A DNA stretch of 6,727 nt from contig CAZDYP010000226.1 of NCBI GenBank assembly GCA_964509505.1, positions 1 through 6,727 of the forward strand. Reading direction: 5' to 3'. How positions within the stretch are numbered: the first letter of the stretch is position 1; the number at the start of each line of letters is the position of its first letter. Below the pieces are notes generated by a model. That model saw only the letters and a program-made list of their open reading frames with translations. It searched no databases and was not told the origin of the DNA. The stretch is from CAZDYP01 sp964509505. Lineage in GTDB: Bacteria > Chloroflexota > Anaerolineae > JACRMK01. Shown here in pieces: positions 5,280-6,727 of the stretch. Made by a program: the position numbers and the translations under genes.

Positions 5280-5294
5280 ATCTCAGGGAGAGAT
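5280..5294 (+). promoter_or_regulatory. Start-proximal hairpin of the NAMPT gene with the Shine-Dalgarno in its loop
   Basis: ATCTC (5280-5284) pairs with GAGAT (5290-5294) around the pentaloop AGGGA (5285-5289). AGGGAG (5285-5290) is the ribosome binding site, 7 bases from the ATG at 5298. As in nadM, the site is held in the hairpin loop, and TTC directly precedes the ATG in both. Confidence 0.62.
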
Positions 5295-5297
5295 TTC

Positions 5298-6695
5298 ATG
5301 CACAACTTAATCCTCGATACCGACTCATATAAGTCAAGCCATTTCCTCCAGTATCCGCCGGGCACTACGGCGATGTTCAACTACTTTGAAAGCCGCGGTG
5401 GACGTTATGACCGCATGGTGTTCTTTGGGTTGCAATACTATCTCAAGAAATACTTAACGCAGCGCGTCACGATGGACATGGTGGACGAAGCCGCCGCGTT
5501 CTTCAAGGTTCATGGCGAGCCGTTCCCCTATGAGGGCTGGCAATATATCGTGGAGCGCGGCGGCGCAATTCCGATCCGCATTCGCGCAGTCCCCGAAGGC
5601 ACCGTCATTCCCACACATCAAGTCCTTTTCACCGTCGAAAGCACCGACCCACAGGTGTTTTGGATTGTGGGATGGTTCGAGACGATGTTAGTTCGCGCGT
5701 GGTATCCCATCACCGTTGCGACCCAATCATATTACATTCGCAAGTTCATCTACGACATGCTCGTGAAGACCGCCGACGATCCCGACAACGAAGTGCTATT
5801 CAAATTGCACGACTTCGGCTCGCGCGGCGTCTCGTCCCAAGAGAGCGCCGAGATTGGCGGCGCAGCGCATCTGGTGAACTTCATGGGCAGCGATACGCTC
5901 GCAGGGGTGTGGGCGGCAAACACGTATTACCACTCGCCGATGGCTGCCTATAGCATCCCCGCAGCAGAACACTCAACGATCACGAGCTGGGGCAAAGAGC
6001 GCGAAGTCGAAGCGTATCGCAACATGGTCAAGCAATTTGCTAAACCCGGCGCATTGGTCGCGTGCGTCTCAGACAGTTACGATTTGCACAACGCAGTGGA
6101 TAATTTTTGGGGCAAGGCGCTGCGCGATGAGGTCGTGAATTCTGGCGCAACTTTGGTTGTGCGCCCCGACAGCGGCGACCCGCCGCGCATCGTGCGCTGG
6201 ACGTTGGAACGGCTCGACGCGCACTTTGGCAGCGCCGTGAACAGCAAAGGCTACAAAGTTTTGAAGCACGTGCGCGTGATTCAAGGCGACGGCATCAACG
6301 AGGAGAGCATCCGCAACATTTTGCTGCTGGCAACCGAAGGAGGCTATAGCGCGACGAACATCACCTTCGGCATGGGCGGCGCGTTGCTGCAACAGCTGAA
6401 CCGCGACACGCAGAAGTTTGCGATGAAGTGCAGCGAGATCACGATTAACGGACAACGCATCCCCGTCTTCAAAGACCCCGTGACCGATCATGGCAAAAAG
6501 AGCAAGGCAGGGCGACTCGATTTGGTGCGTGATGAACAAGGTTTCAAAACGATTGCCGTCACACAGGACACGCCGCCTTATGAGAGCGAATTGCAGACGG
6601 TTTTCGAGAACGGCGAAGTGCTGGTCGAGTGGACGCTCGATGAGGTGCGGCAGCGGGTGCGGGAGACAGAGAACGCCGTCCCCCATCACCCTTGA
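5298..6695 (+). CDS. nadV: Nicotinamide phosphoribosyltransferase (NAMPT / NadV)
   Basis: A full-length 465-residue type II phosphoribosyltransferase-family enzyme that makes NMN from nicotinamide and PRPP, the entry step of the short nicotinamide salvage route. Recognisable blocks are LDTDSYKSSH (6-15), KLHDFGSRGVSS (169-180), NFMGSDT with Asp199 (194-200), AAEHSTITSWG with His225 (222-232), VVRPDSGDP with Arg289 and Asp291 (287-295), and FGMGGALLQQLNRDTQKFAMKCS (357-379). These align with the human NAMPT residues for nicotinamide binding (Asp219), the catalytic His247 and PRPP or ribose binding (Arg311, Asp313). KDPVTD...KKSKAGRLDL (392-409) is the conserved C-terminal block. It lies 84 bases after nadM on the same strand, so its product NMN is the substrate of the neighbouring enzyme. 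Expression is probably controlled through the two leader hairpins. Confidence 0.95.
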   Translation: MHNLILDTDSYKSSHFLQYPPGTTAMFNYFESRGGRYDRMVFFGLQYYLKKYLTQRVTMDMVDEAAAFFKVHGEPFPYEGWQYIVERGGAIPIRIRAVPEGTVIPTHQVLFTVESTDPQVFWIVGWFETMLVRAWYPITVATQSYYIRKFIYDMLVKTADDPDNEVLFKLHDFGSRGVSSQESAEIGGAAHLVNFMGSDTLAGVWAANTYYHSPMAAYSIPAAEHSTITSWGKEREVEAYRNMVKQFAKPGALVACVSDSYDLHNAVDNFWGKALRDEVVNSGATLVVRPDSGDPPRIVRWTLERLDAHFGSAVNSKGYKVLKHVRVIQGDGINEESIRNILLLATEGGYSATNITFGMGGALLQQLNRDTQKFAMKCSEITINGQRIPVFKDPVTDHGKKSKAGRLDLVRDEQGFKTIAVTQDTPPYESELQTVFENGEVLVEWTLDEVRQRVRETENAVPHHP

Positions 6696-6727
6696 TTTTT
6701 ATACAACGTGAATTCGGGATAAGCCAC

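Noticed and set aside
6069..6689. Minus-strand open frame across the NAMPT gene
   Set aside because: Antisense shadow; residues mirror the codon bias of the plus-strand gene.
1..6727. tRNA or rRNA genes, insertion sequences, phage genes
   Set aside because: No cloverleaf, rRNA-like segment, transposase or terminal repeats seen.

Overview
The window looks like the chromosome of a free-living bacterium of moderate to slightly high GC with short intergenic spacers, genes on both strands and several near-consensus sigma-70 promoters. No marker here fixes the lineage. The mix of a YggX-like protein, a fused NMN adenylyltransferase-Nudix enzyme, a CinA-type amidohydrolase with an extra C-terminal domain, a likely leaderless gene and palindromic spacers makes me think of Chloroflexota (Anaerolineae-like), but that is a weak inference. 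TGA ends three other genes here, so the standard code applies.

Layout: (1) 1-638, plus strand: the C-terminal part of an ATP-grasp enzyme whose reading frame is crossed by one in-frame TGA (267-269), at a position where I recall the family having Cys. A hairpin fitting the bacterial SECIS pattern follows at once, so this is a candidate selenoprotein. (2) 639-772: a 13-bp hairpin terminator and a small repeat cluster between convergent genes. (3) 773-2208, minus strand: a DHH-family phosphoesterase followed by a YggX-like Fe(2+)-trafficking protein, separated by a 191-base spacer with a long inverted repeat. A strong minus-strand promoter lies at 2291-2319, over the start of the next gene. (4) 2313-3230, plus strand: a formyltransferase-family protein. 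Two hairpins separate it from the convergent gene that follows. (5) 3287-6695: an NAD-metabolism locus. The NMN amidohydrolase pncC (minus) is divergent from nadM-nudix and nadV/NAMPT (plus).

In the NAD locus NAMPT makes NMN from nicotinamide and PRPP, and the NadM domain adenylates NMN to NAD. PncC deamidates NMN to NaMN, which feeds the deamido route, and the Nudix domain probably hydrolyses ADP-ribose. All the enzymes around the NMN node are therefore together. The leaders of both plus-strand NAD genes carry the same unusual design: an upstream hairpin plus a second hairpin just before the ATG, all four with a pentaloop AGGGA or GGGGA, and with the Shine-Dalgarno bases in the loop of the second. 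No other gene start in the window has this. It looks like a shared translational control element, either a CsrA-like protein target or an RNA sensor.

The two observations most worth following up are the candidate selenocysteine in the ATP-grasp protein and the paired GGGA-loop hairpins of the NAD genes.
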